Part shown: piece after piece, positions 32,061 through 42,758 of the stretch
Layout: every line of letters begins with the position of its first letter
Numbering within the stretch: position 1 is the stretch's first letter
From: Durusdinium trenchii
Lineage: Eukaryota > Sar > Dinophyceae > Suessiales > Symbiodiniaceae
Assembly: GCA_963970005.1 (NCBI GenBank)
Contig: CAXAMN010006668.1
Coordinates: 1,124,940-1,188,939 of the forward strand
DNA: 64,000 bases
Direction of reading: 5' to 3'
Position numbers and translations under genes: made by a program
The notes under the pieces: model-generated
The model's input: only the letters and a program-made list of their open reading frames with translations
Told to the model about the DNA's origin: nothing
The model's database searches: none

Positions 32061-33140
32061 TCTTCTTAGCCTGGCTTAGAGGAATTTTGGAATTTTTTTT
32101 GAAAGCACCAATGCACAGTCCAGCCAAAGGCTGACAAAATATCTCAATAGCAGGAAAAACGATCAAATAAAATATCTGCATTATGAAGCCTATTAAAGCT
32201 GTTCCCCCCAATGACCCTTAAAATTCTACCACCAAGACACAGCATTGAGCTAAATCAAACTGCAAGCAAATCGCACCGCACTTTTTTCTAGTATGCGCCA
32301 CAGTCAAAAGCTTCCATCCCTCAGCAAAACTTGGCCGAAGCAGCCATAAAGACAGGCCGAAGCTACCGAAGCTACAAGGTTTGAGTGGAAACGGCTGCAG
32401 ACGCATTGACACGACGACGACGACAACGACGGAAAAACCTGGCTGTGGAGGTGTACGTTGACCGGAGTCGGGAGAGTCGTCGTCCTCTTCTTACACAGTC
32501 CGGGGACGACCAGTCGGATTGTGTAAGGAGAGGACAATCCGCCCTCTCCTTACACAGTCCGGGGACGACCCCGAGTCACCTAAGGAGAGGACACAGAGAG
32601 GACAACCCCTTGAAAAGTCAGACAGCTTAGCGGAATTTTTGTTTCGTCCTCTCCGCGTCCTCTCCTTACACAGTTCGGGGACGACCCCAAGTCACCTAAG
32701 GAGAGGTCAATCCGTCCTCTCCTTACACAGGAAAAATTCCCGTAAGCCCAGAGGAAAAATTCCCGTAAGTCCGGCGACGGACTATGCAACTTTTTCCAAT
32801 TCGCGTCATGTTGCGTCCCATGGGCCCTGGCCGAAGCAGCCAGTGGCGAGGCCGAAGCAGCCTTTGGTTTAAAGTTCCCAGGCACCCACTGTCAAGTCAT
32901 GGTCCAGCGGGGCGTCGTGAATTTTTTGCACACGTCCTCGAACCATTGCCGAAACAGCCTCGTCTTGGGGCGGAAGCCGAAACAGCCTCGGGAGCAAGTG
33001 AGAACTCTGCCATTGGGCCGAAAAGCATTCAAGACACAAAGCAAAACGATGGAGAAAAATATCTCAGTGTGTTGAAAAACGATCGTGTGTGAGCCAATAC
33101 CAAAAGTTTTCAATTCACACTCTTTAAAAAAATTACAAAA
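32061..33140. repeat. Hairpin-rich non-coding region with short repeated motifs
   Basis: Between 32480 and 32740 the arms CCTCTCCTTA and TAAGGAGAGG alternate several times, e.g. TGTAAGGAGAGG with CCTCTCCTTACA at about 32520-32555, so the strand can fold repeatedly. Around it (32335-32990) the short motif GGCCGAAGCAGCC and variants occur at least six times. No gene supported. A 32061-32330 part shows nothing. Confidence 0.6.
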
Positions 33141-33404
33141 TTCCTCTAAGCCAAGGCAAGTCTTTTCCACGGATTGCTGCTCAGATCTTGTCACTCTTGG
33201 TCGACCGGATTACAACCAGCATTGGAGCACTGCGAGACGCCTGACCTGCAAAGTGACCTTGTTTTGCCACACTGTGGTGTGGCCGCTGGTCACCAATAAT
33301 CGGTAAGGAAAGTCCGTTTGAAGCCTCCTAGGCGGCTTTCCATGAACACAGTTTGCGCTGCCGTCCTTTTTCTCTCGAGAATTCAGGCCCATTAATTGCC
33401 ACTA

Positions 33405-33601
33405 GTCTCCGTTTCACACGTTTCACCCAGTGTAGAGGAAAGACTACAAGATGGTGGAGTTTCGGCCTGCGGGCTTTGGTGTTTGGTTTGGGTTGGTTTT
33501 GGGGTCTTTGTTCCTTTCTCCACCATCTGATTGTTCTTCCCTTCCTTCAACGATGACCTGGGCACCATGCCCACACGGCGTCCGTACTCGTGGAAAAAAA
33601 A
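33405..33601 (+). mobile_element. Short structured retroelement, copy 7
   Basis: Stem GATGGTGGAG/CTCCACCATC with G/T-rich loop, 3' hairpin TGGGCA-CCA-TGCCCA, end CCGTACTCGTGG and A8 tail. It lies directly against a helicase-linker fragment, probably its insertion target. Confidence 0.75.
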
Positions 33602-33695
33602 TGTTCAGGAATGCTGCCGAGTGGTTGCCTGCCGAGTGATTTCCGTAACTTCTTGGACTGAGCTCGCCCGGCACTGGCCTTGGACCCCGGTTACA
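33602..33695 (-). pseudogene. Second fragment of the helicase-protein linker
   Basis: Minus strand matches module B at about 25340-25440 (G-S-K-A-S-A-G-R-A-Q-S-K-K-L-R-K-S) except for a short deletion. Its end ATGTTCAGGAATGCTGCC also occurs in the fragment at 31502-31520, so both scraps may come from one broken copy. Confidence 0.7.
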
Positions 33696-33724
33696 AGAAA
33701 GGATTAGCAACCACTGATCCACGG

Positions 33725-34305
33725 CAAGGATCAGACCTGCAGTAGATCATACCAATGCCCGGAACTTGCATTGTGACCAGGTTTTTGCCACTCTGTGCAG
33801 TGGCCGTTGGTCACTGGTGATAGTGATGTGAAGTCCATTTGACGACTTCGTTGAGATTTTGCTTGAGCACAAACCCTCGCTGCCATGCTCTTCTTTCGTG
33901 AATTCAGGCCCATAGACAGTGAGCAGTCATCGTCTCACTTGTTTCACCCTAGTACAGAGGAAATACTACTTGGTGGTGGAGTCTCGGCCTGTGGGCTGTG
34001 GTTGGTTTTGTTTGGTTTGTTGTTGGGTTGTCTTTGTCCTTTCTCCACCATCTGATTGTATTTCCCTTCCTTCAATGATGACCTGGGCATCATGCCCACA
34101 TGGCGTCCGTACTCGTGGAAAAAAAAATTCACGAAAGAAGAGCATGGCAGCGAGGGTTTGTGCTCTAGCAAAATCTCAACGAAGTCGTCAAATGGACTTC
34201 ACATCACTATCACCAGTGACCAACAGCCACTGCACAGAGTGGCAAAAACCTGGTCACAATGCAAGTCCCGGGCATTGGTATGATCTACCGCAGGTCTGAT
34301 CCTTG
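33725..34305. repeat. Long palindrome: arms 33725-33905 and 34127-34305 around a retroelement
   Basis: The arms are about 180 bases each and nearly perfect reverse complements (e.g. GTAGATCATACCAATGCCCG on the left, its complement near 34270-34300). The spacer is short retroelement copy 8. Confidence 0.8.
33930..34127 (+). mobile_element. Short structured retroelement, copy 8
   Basis: Same layout as copies 3 and 7; the 3' hairpin reads TGGGCATCATGCCCA and the tail is A9. It forms the centre of the palindrome. Confidence 0.75.
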
Positions 34306-34329
34306 CCTAAGTGGATCAGTAGTTGCTAT

Positions 34330-35040
34330 GCTGATCATGCCGTGGAAAATCCTTTCTTGTAGCACAACCCTTGCAACTGGTTGCACAAACAAGTCAAGAG
34401 GCATAGTGGTGTTCAGGCAGTGGCGGCCATAGCAAACGACGAAAGCCTGCTGGTAAGGGTGCGAAAAGCATTCCCTTCCGAAGGGAGGTCATCTTTGCAC
34501 CCTTCGGCACAAAGGTGCCAAAACGGGGTGTGCCCTAACCTTGAGAAATGCTGTGTCATTGCAAAAGCATTGTCCTGTTGCGTGCAAGGCCCGTGTGAAA
34601 CACGTGAAACCGTGGACCTTCCTAGCATGGTACATGTGCCTCTTTGTACAAAATTGGTAATGTCGGACATCAGAACCTTACTTCCCGGGCATCCTCCATT
34701 GCCATTCTCTACCACCCGCCTGTTGGGAACGAGGACCTAAGGCTCTCATTCCTGTTGGCTCTCTATATCGTGGATGTCGAGAACAAGTTGGCGACTCTAC
34801 TCAATGCTTGCACATTTCACTTGACGTAGCTTCCTGGCGGAGTGCTTATGCACCATTCCCGCCGCGAAAGCATTGCTGGCCTCTGGTGCAGGTTCTAGAA
34901 AGTCTTCTCTCCATAGATCATTGGCATCGGCCGGCAAAATCGGAGCCATTTGGGCTGATCGAGTTGCTCACATTTGTCAAAGGCATTGGCCACCAATGGA
35001 GGCATCAGTGATTCCCCGATCACGTCCATCTCGACATTGG
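34330..35040 (-). repeat. Dispersed repeat R, copy 5 (inverted)
   Basis: Reverse-complement counterpart of 20340-20897 with high similarity, extended at its right end. Confidence 0.65.
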
Positions 35041-35054
35041 AAGTTGGCTACAAG

Positions 35055-38000
35055 ATCCTGGTATGAACACAGGAAGCGTTAAGCATGACATGGCTCACCC
35101 TAACCATTGCATTACTTACACTTCCTAGAATTGACGATGCGTAGAGCGTGCAGTTCTTTGGGCTGAACCTGAGAAATGTTCCTCCTGGTTGTCTCAATTG
35201 GGGCACTACACTCTGTATATTTATCAATGCATTCTGTGGGTTTTGGATGGTTACATCATGACACGGACTAATACATGCGTCCAAAGCAGCGCAGCTTCGT
35301 CCATTCAGGCAGATCTGCACGCGTTGCACACTGCGCCAGGCAGGAACTCAGGTTTCAACCTGGAGTGCAGTATGCTTGGTTTGTACGTTGTTTGTCAAGA
35401 CGAAATGCCTTATTGTTCTCTATCTACTTGGAATACAGGGAGTGACAAGCATGACATAGCCCCCCTAGCCTAAGCTTTGTACTACTTGCACATCCTGAAT
35501 TTGCGCAAGAACATAAAACCAGAACAGAGACAAAAGGTTAAGATCTGATACATGCTCTTGGAGAGAAGACTACCTTAGACGAACCCTTGTGCGAAAGGCT
35601 AGTTCGAAAGAACTGCCGAATCTTGTTAGGCACAAACAAGGACAGACAAGGATGAGCCCTCTTGGCGTATCTGGCAAACTTAACTTCGCGCGGAAGGGCC
35701 AAGTAAAGACTTTGACGCGACGGGCTTGGAGCCCACCGGGGGCGGATGAATGGCCTCAAGGGCCTTTGACATGAGGGCGCACTCTCAACACTCGCATGCC
35801 TGGCCACAAAATCCTGGTATGAACACAGGAAGCCTTAAGCGTGACATGGCTCTCCCTAACCATTGCGTTACTTACACCTCCTGGAGCTGACGATGCGTAG
35901 AGTGTGCAGTTCATTGAGCTGAAACTGAGAAGTGCTCCTCCTGGTTGTCTCAATTGGAGCACCACACTCTTTATATTTACCAATGCAATCTGTGGGTTTT
36001 GGATGGTTACATCATGACACGGACTAATACCTGCGTCCACGGCAGCGCAGCTTCGTCCATTCAGGCAGATCTGCACGCGTTGCACACTGCGCCAGGCAGG
36101 AACTTAGGTTTCCACCTGAGTGCAGTAGGCTTGGTTTGTACGTTGTTTGTCAAGACGAAATGCCTTATTGTTCTCTATCTACTTGGAATACAGGGAGTGA
36201 CAAGCATGACATAGCCCCCCTAACCTAAGCTTTGTACTACTTGCGCATCCTGAATTTGCGCAAGAACATAAAACCAGAACAGAGACAAAAGGTTAAGATC
36301 TGATACATGCTCTTGGAGAGAAGACTACCTTAGACGAACCCTTGTGCGAAAGGCTAGTTCGAAAGAACTGCCGACTCTTGTTAAGCACAAACAAGGACAG
36401 ACAAGGATGAGCCCTCTTGGCGTATCTGGCAAACTTAACTTCGTGCGGAAGGGCCAAGTAAAAACTTTGACGCGACGGGCTTGGAAACCACCGGCGGCGA
36501 ATGAATGGCCTCAAGGGCCTTTGACATGAGGGCGCACTCTCAACACTCGCATGCCTGGCCACAAAATCCTGGTATGAACACAGGAAGCCTTAAGCGTGAC
36601 ATGGCTCTCCCTAACCATTGCGTTACTTACACCTCCTGGAGCTGACGATGCGTAGAGTGTGCAGTTCATTGAGCTGAAACTGAGAAGTGCTCCTCCTGGT
36701 TGTCTCAATTGGAGCACCACACTCTTTATATTTACCAATGCAATCTGTGGGTTTTGGATGGTTACATCATGACACGGACTAATACATGCGTCCACAGCAG
36801 CGCAGCTTCGTCCATTCAGGCAGATCTGCACACGTTGCACACCGCGCCAGGCAAGAACTAAGGTTCCCACCTGGAGTGCAGTATGCTTGGTTTGTACTTT
36901 GTTTGTCAAGACGAAGTGCCTTATTGCTCTCTGTCTGCTTGGAATACAGGGAGTGACAAGCATGACATAGCCCCCCTAGCCTAAGCTTTGTACTGTTTGC
37001 ACATCCTGAATTTGCGCAATAACAGAAAGCCAGAACAGAGACAAAAAGTTAAGATCTGATACTTGCTCTTGGAGAGAAGGCTACCTTAGACGAACGCTCG
37101 TGCAAAAGGTTAGTTCGAAAGAACTGCAGAATCTCGACAAGCAGAGACAAGGACAGACAAGGATGAGCCCTCTTGGCGTATCTAGCAAACTTAACTTCGC
37201 GCGGAAGGGCCAAGTAAAAATTTTGACGCGACGGGCTTGGGGCCCACCGGCCGCGAATGAATGGCCTCAAGGGCCTTTGACATGAGGGCGCACACTCAAC
37301 ACTCGCATGCCTGGCCACAAATTCCTGGTATGAACACAGGAAGCGTTGAGCATGACATGGCTCACCCTAACCATTGCATTACCTACACCTCCTGGAGTTG
37401 ACGATGCGTAGAGCGTGCCGTTGTTGGCCACAAGATCCTGGTATGAACACAGGAAGCGTTAAGCATTACATGGCTCACCCTAACCATTGCATTACTTACA
37501 CTTCCTGGAATTGACAATGCGTAGAGCGTGCAGCTCTTTGGGCTGAACCTGAGAAATGCTCCTCCTGGTTGTCTCAATTGGGGCACCACACTCTGTATAT
37601 TTATCAATGCGTTCTGTGGGTTTTGGATGGTTACATCATGACACGGACTAATACATGCGTCAACAGCAGCGCAGCTTCGTCCATTCAGGCAGGTCTGCAC
37701 GCGTTACACACTGCGCCAGGCAGGAACTCAGGTTTCCACCTGGAGTGCAGTATGCTTGGTTTGTACGTTGTTTGGCAAGACGAAATGCCGTATTGTTTTC
37801 TATCTACTTGGAATACAGGGAGTGACAAGCATGACATAGCCCCCCTAGCCTAAGCTTTGTACTACTCGCACATCCTGAATTTGCGCAATAACATAAAACC
37901 AGAACAGAGACAAAAGGTTAAGATCTGATACATGCTCTTGGAGAGAAGACTACCTTAGACGAACCCTTGTGCGAAAGGCTAGTTCGAAAGAACTGCCGAA

Positions 38001-39133
38001 TCTTGATAAGCACAAACAAGGACAGACAAGGATGAGCCCTCTTGGCGTAACTGGCAAATTTAACTTCGTGCGGAAGGGCCAAGTAAAAACTTTGACGCGA
38101 CGGGCTTGGAGCCCACCGGCGGCGAATGAATGGCCTCAAGGGTCTTTGACATGAGGGCGCACTCTCAACACTCGCATGCCTGGCCACAAAATCCTGGTAT
38201 GAACACAGGAAGCGTTAAGCATGACATGGCTCTCCCTAACCATTGCATTACTTACACCTGCTGGAGTTGACGATGCGTAGAGCGTGCAGTGCATTGCGCT
38301 GAAACTGAGAAGTGCTCCTCCTGGTTGTCTCAATTGGAGCACCACACTCTTTATATTTACCAATGCAATCTGTGGGTTTTGGATAGTTACATCATGACAC
38401 GGACTAATACATGCGTCCACAGCAGCGCAGCTTCGTCCATTCAGGCAGACCTGCACACGTTGCACACCGCGCCAGGCAAGAACTAAGGTTCCCACCTGGA
38501 GTGTAGTATGCTTGGTTTGTACTTTGTTTGTCAAGACGAAGTGCCTTATTGCTCTCTGTCTGCTTGGAATACAGGGAGTGACAAGCGTGACATAGCCCCC
38601 TAGCCCCCCTAGCCTAAGCTTTGTACTACTTGCACATCCTGAATTTGCGCAATAACAGAAAACCAGAACAGAGACAAAAAGTTAAGATCTGATACTTGCT
38701 CTTGGAGAGAAGGCTACCTTAGACGAACGCTTGTGCAAATGGTTAGTTCAAAAGAACTGCCGAATCTTGTCAAGCAGAGACAAGGACAGACAAGGATGAG
38801 CCCTCTTGGCGTATCTGGCAAACTTAACTTCGTGCGGAAGGGCCAAGTAAAAATTTGAACGCGACGGGCTTGGAGCCCACCGGCGACGAATGAATGGCCT
38901 CAAGGGCCTTTGACATGAGGGCGCACACTCAACACTCGCATGCCTGGCCACAAAATCCTGGTATGAACACAGGAAGCGTTGAGCATGACATGGCAGTTCA
39001 TTGGGCTGAAACTGAGAAGTGCTCCTCCTGGTTATCTCAGTTGGAGCACCACACTCTTTATATTTACCAATGCAAGCTGTGGGTTCTGGATGGTTACATC
39101 ATGACACGGACTAATACATGCGTCCACAGCAGC
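35055..39133. repeat. 756-bp satellite, five full and two partial units
   Basis: Units begin (at ATCCTGGTATGAACACAGG) at 35055, 35811, 36566, 37322 (113-bp partial), 37435, 38191 and 38955 (partial). Steps are 755-756 except the last, 764. Units at 35055 and 37435 are most alike, as are those at 35811, 36566 and 38191, so there is a higher-order repeat of about 2,380 bases. The unit is 3 x 252, so open frames of 60-150 codons on both strands repeat in register, but they have no domain and are cut by stops; I treat the array as non-coding. Confidence 0.9.
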
Positions 39134-40055
39134 GCATGAAGGACTTTGAGCCCACTGGTGGCGAATGAGTGGCCGCAAGGGCCTTGACGTGCCTTGGCGT
39201 GAGAAATGTTGAGCCCACTTGTGGCAGATGAATGGCCTCAAGGGCCTTCACATCAGGGATCTTGACGCGAAGGGCTTGGAGCCCACCGGCGGCGAATGAA
39301 TGGCCTCAAGGGCCTTTGACATGAGGGATCTTGACGTGAAGGGCTTTGAGCTGACGTGAAGGGCTTTGAGCCCACTGGTGGCGAATAATGGCCTTCAGGG
39401 CCTTCACTCCAGGGATCTTGGCGTGAAGGGCTTGGAGCCCTCAGGCGGCGAGTGAATGGCCTCAAGGGCATTGGCATGAGGGTTCTTGACGTGAAGGGCT
39501 TTAAGCCCACTGGTGGCGAATGAATGGNNNNNNNNNNGCATGAAGGTTCTTGACGTGAAGGGCTTTAAGCCCACTGGTGGCGAAAGAATGGCCTCAAGGG
39601 CCTTGACATGAGGGATTTAGACGTGAAGGGCTTTGAGCCCGCTGGTGGCGAATGAATGGCCTCAAGGGTCTTGGCGTGAGGGTACTTGACGTGAAGGACT
39701 TTGAGCCCACTGGTGGCGAATGAATGGCCTCAAGGGCCTTGGCACGTGAAGGGCTTTAAGCCCACTGGCGAATGGCCTCAAGGGCCTTGACGTGAAGGGC
39801 TTTGAGCCCACTGGCGCAAGAAAGGCCGCATCGAATGAATGGCCTCACGGGCCTTGACACAAGAGACCTCGACGTCATAGGGGCTGTGACCCACTGGGGG
39901 CGGATGAATGGCCTCAAGGGCCTTGACATCAGGGTTCTTGACGTGAAGGGCTTGGAGCCCACTGGCGGCGAATGAATGGCCCCAAGGGGCCTTGGCATAG
40001 AGGAGCTTGACGCGCAGGGCTTCAAGCCCACAGCTTTACTCAACACTCGCATGCC
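39134..40055. repeat. About 60-bp hairpin satellite, derived from the 756-bp unit
   Basis: About 14-15 imperfect copies built on two small inverted repeats: GGGCTTTGAGCCC and GGCCTCAAGGGCC, separated by ACTGGTGGCGAATGAAT. One copy of this block sits in every 756-bp unit, so it appears to have expanded from it. An internal gap is at 39528-39537. Confidence 0.85.
39528..39537. other. Assembly gap (10 N)
   Basis: Ten unknown bases inside the hairpin satellite; true size and copy number unknown. Confidence 1.
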
Positions 40056-40430
40056 AAGATTTTGTTAAGACATCTTATCAAGACAAAAAAGGGCAGAGGG
40101 GATGAGCCCCCTTGGCGTATCTGGCATGAAGGTTGTGCGGAAGGGCCAAGCAAACTTCTGTCCTCCAAAGATGGGTGTTATGAGCAGGCAGGCGCCACCC
40201 TACAGCTATCTAGGCTATCCGGTCTGAAAATATGATTTCCTTGTACATCAGATCGCCCTACCGCCCGAGTCAGGCTCTTCTTAGCATTGTTGAGCCTAAT
40301 TATGGAAAAGATTCGAAGTTTCTCACAGATCTGCAGTATCTTTACTCAGCATTAGGTTCACTGTCTTCGAAAACAAAAAATGCGGACCTAAAGACGGGGT
40401 ATCAATAGAGTCACCTATTCTCAAACAGTA
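40056..40430. other. Satellite edge and non-coding stretch
   Basis: The first 90 bases are a decayed piece of the 756-bp unit (GATGAGCCCCCTTGGCGTATC). Nothing seen in the rest. Confidence 0.6.
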
Positions 40431-40790
40431 CCTGAGGACACCACTCGAGAGAGACAACTTGGATACCTAACGAAAAGGCCTCACAGTGCAATGTCTAAGG
40501 ACACCACACCGAAGGTCTAGCTTGGATTAAGGACACAACTCCAGTCAAGCAAGCGTACGTGTCGAAGGCAAAACTTACAATAAAGCTGACCTAAAGCACG
40601 AAAATGGAAAGCTGTGCAAGAATTCCCTTCGCCGCAAAAGACTCAAGGAGAAGACAGAGCCTAATAACGAAGCTCAAAAGGTGTCTAAGGACACCCTTTG
40701 AGAGTGCTTGCAAGGGGTGGCGGACAAAAAGTTGCGATCAAATGGTGTCTAAGGACACCACTTGAAGTTGTACAATGTCTAAGGACACTG
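40430..40790. repeat. Dispersed hairpin motif GGTGTC-TAAG-GACACC
   Basis: Perfect 6-bp stems with a TAAG loop at 40680-40695 and 40744-40759; shorter or one-sided versions at about 40431-40442, 40492-40504, 40527-40536 and 40775-40787. Irregular spacing, no coding frame. It lies just left of module C. Confidence 0.7.
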
Positions 40791-40877
40791 CACAATGCAA
40801 ATACATAACAACAAGCAGATGCACAGGTACTACGCGTACCGGCCCGGAGACAACTTCTTCTCTTTAAGAAGCAGTCT

Positions 40878-42079
40878 TTGAACCTCCTAGCTCAACAGAT
40901 TATTACTGAGAGCTTTGAGCCGATATGTCTTGAGCCAAATGGCTACGGAGTGGAGCTGCATATCCTTAGTCTGGCTGAGGTCGGCACTACGGTATCCGCT
41001 GACCACCTGATCCAGATGGCCACCATGCCCCTCGAGCACAAGCCGACAGCACTCGGAATCCCATATGCGATCCCAGTCTCCTACCAATTCGAGGGTGCGG
41101 AAGAGCTGATTCATAGCTTACATGCTCTCTTTGGACTCCTGGCATCGGCCAATACCCCGCGGTATTGTCCCCAAGCCACTGGTTTTGGCCAACAATTGTA
41201 CGAGGCTGCGTGCACGGATAGCGCCCATATTTTCTCTATTGCCCTGTCCATGGTCTCGGCATTGCAGTCAGGGCGGTCTACACTGGCAATTGCGGGCGTT
41301 TTTGGGGCAGGAAAAACCAGGTCGCTAACCTTTTTGCTTGCCTGGTTTGCACTCACTACGAACCTGCACTTCGGTGCTTCTCATAAAGAAAACCCAGCTG
41401 GCCGTGCCATCACCAAATTGTTGAGCTCTCTTGACCTCAATGAAGACCAGCAAACCCTGTTCATCAGGCCAGTAGGAAAGGAAGAGGCCAATGCCAATGC
41501 TGCCAGCACAAACTATGATAAGTCTATGTTCCAAAGCACTGGCCTCATACCAGGGGCAAGAGTTGTCACAGCCACTACTGGTCTCATTTGGGAGCAAAAA
41601 GGTCAAGCGCACTCACCCCTCAGGGCGCATATGGAAAGCCTCGATGTCCTTGTCTGTGAAGAGGCCCAGCAGGACATGGACCTGAAATCTGCTTTTGTCC
41701 CCGCAGTCCCTCGACGGCCCTTTTCCGGATACTCCTTGGGGATCCCCGTCAAAGCCCCGGGGGCGTTGCGGACAACCTGCGAGAGCATCGCACTCTCCTA
41801 CTCAAAGCCCCCATCGGCCTGAGGGCCAAGAATCGCTGGGTGATGCCGCAGGAACTGCCTAAAGTGGCCTGTAGTTTGCTCAGAGAAAGCGGTGAAACTT
41901 CGCCACTTGAGCTAATGCAAGCAGCAGAGGAAGTGAGTGGCAAAGCGCTAGGATCAGGATGGAACTCCCGTGAGTACTGTCCCTGTACCCTGCCTGCGGG
42001 AGCTCACTTGCAGGCAGCTTACCCGAAACTCCGCAACATTCAGCTGGACACACCATTGCTGGCCTTGGATACGTGCTAA
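40878..42079 (+). pseudogene. Superfamily 1 helicase motor, front half, module C
   Basis: Similarity to module A starts at about 40955, just past the leader relic. Walker A GVFGAGKT is at residues 140-147 of the frame from 40878. Motif II is V-C-E-E-A-Q-Q-D-M-D. A missing base near 41720 moves motif III (L-L-G-D-P-R-Q-S-P-G-G-V-A-D-N-L) to the next frame, which runs to 42079. The motor resembles UPF1/DNA2-type helicases. The 80 residues before Walker A match the end of module A 9696-10337. Confidence 0.8.
40929..40949 (-). other. Near-perfect dinoflagellate spliced-leader sequence
   Basis: The 21 bases on the minus strand match the 22-nt leader (D-CCGUAGCCAUUUUGGCUCAAG) except that one T of the T4 run is missing. 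Eight bases further in the same direction comes TCGGCTCAAAG, like an older leader tail. No splice donor follows the leader (no GT after CAAG), so it is not a leader RNA gene but a relic of a trans-spliced transcript copied back into DNA, reading leftward. Confidence 0.75.
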
Positions 42080-42758
42080 CGTGCCCTGAGCACATGTTCC
42101 AATTCCACAGGCCGTCACAGCTGAAGAACGCTCTGGCTTGGCAGGAGTGCACCAGTGGAGCATAATGCTTCCCACAAGTGCAAGCGTTGCTCAAGAAGTG
42201 TATGAACCCCTGATAGAAGTCCATTCCCCATGCTCTGCAATGTCAAGAAGGATAACTGGCAAATAGGTACGGGCTCTATCCGTGCAGAAGGCCGGCTTGC
42301 CTCAGGATTCCGGTTTGTGAATTGGGTCCACGAAGCCTCAAACCCGGAGACCCGAGCGGTTCCCGACGCCGGAAGCCACCAGCACCGTCTACCGGCAAAT
42401 AGAGCAGTGGCTTTCCATGCAAGATCGAGAAACTGACAGTGTCCTAGTTCTCACTGCGCGTACCCTCAGTGCTCAGCACCTGCAAGGCTTCTTTCAACAG
42501 TCGGGTCGGCTGGCCAATGCTGCGGGCGCAACAGCCAAACACTGTGTTGTGTTGCATGGAAAATCCACCTTTCTCAGTGGCACTGCGCGTGGCAATGATG
42601 TTGACCACGAGTGCTACACGCGAGCTAATGTCGCCTACAGCCGAGCCACTGACCTAACGGTTTCGGTCTGCCCAGTTAACATGCAGGGCACTACGGGGAT
42701 GGCGCAAGTTCTTTCAGCGCTGCTGCATGGTGTCTGCACCGTTTACACCAATGACTAA
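42080..42758 (+). pseudogene. Superfamily 1 helicase motor, rear half, module C
   Basis: Pieces in several frames: A-G-L-G-Y-V-L-T-C-P and the W-Q-I-G-T-G-S-I-R block up to 42436, then 42417-42758 with D-S-V-L-V-L-T-A-R-T (motif IV-like), H-C-V-V-L-H-G-K-S-T-F (motif V area) and R-A-N-V-A-Y-S-R-A-T-D-L (motif VI). Module C is therefore the only copy with all helicase motifs, though not in one frame. Confidence 0.75.

Noticed and set aside
37970..38000. tRNA-like T-arm (AGTTC-GAAA-GAACT) in the satellite
   Set aside because: Only one arm fits; no acceptor, D or anticodon arms could be drawn around it.
35055..39140. Open frames of 60-150 codons repeating on both strands in the satellite
   Set aside because: Frames stay in register because the unit is 756 bases. 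There is no domain, no start context and no conservation outside the array.
39134..40055. CRISPR-like array
   Set aside because: Repeat and spacer lengths are irregular, spacers are themselves repeats, and there are no cas genes; the window is eukaryotic.
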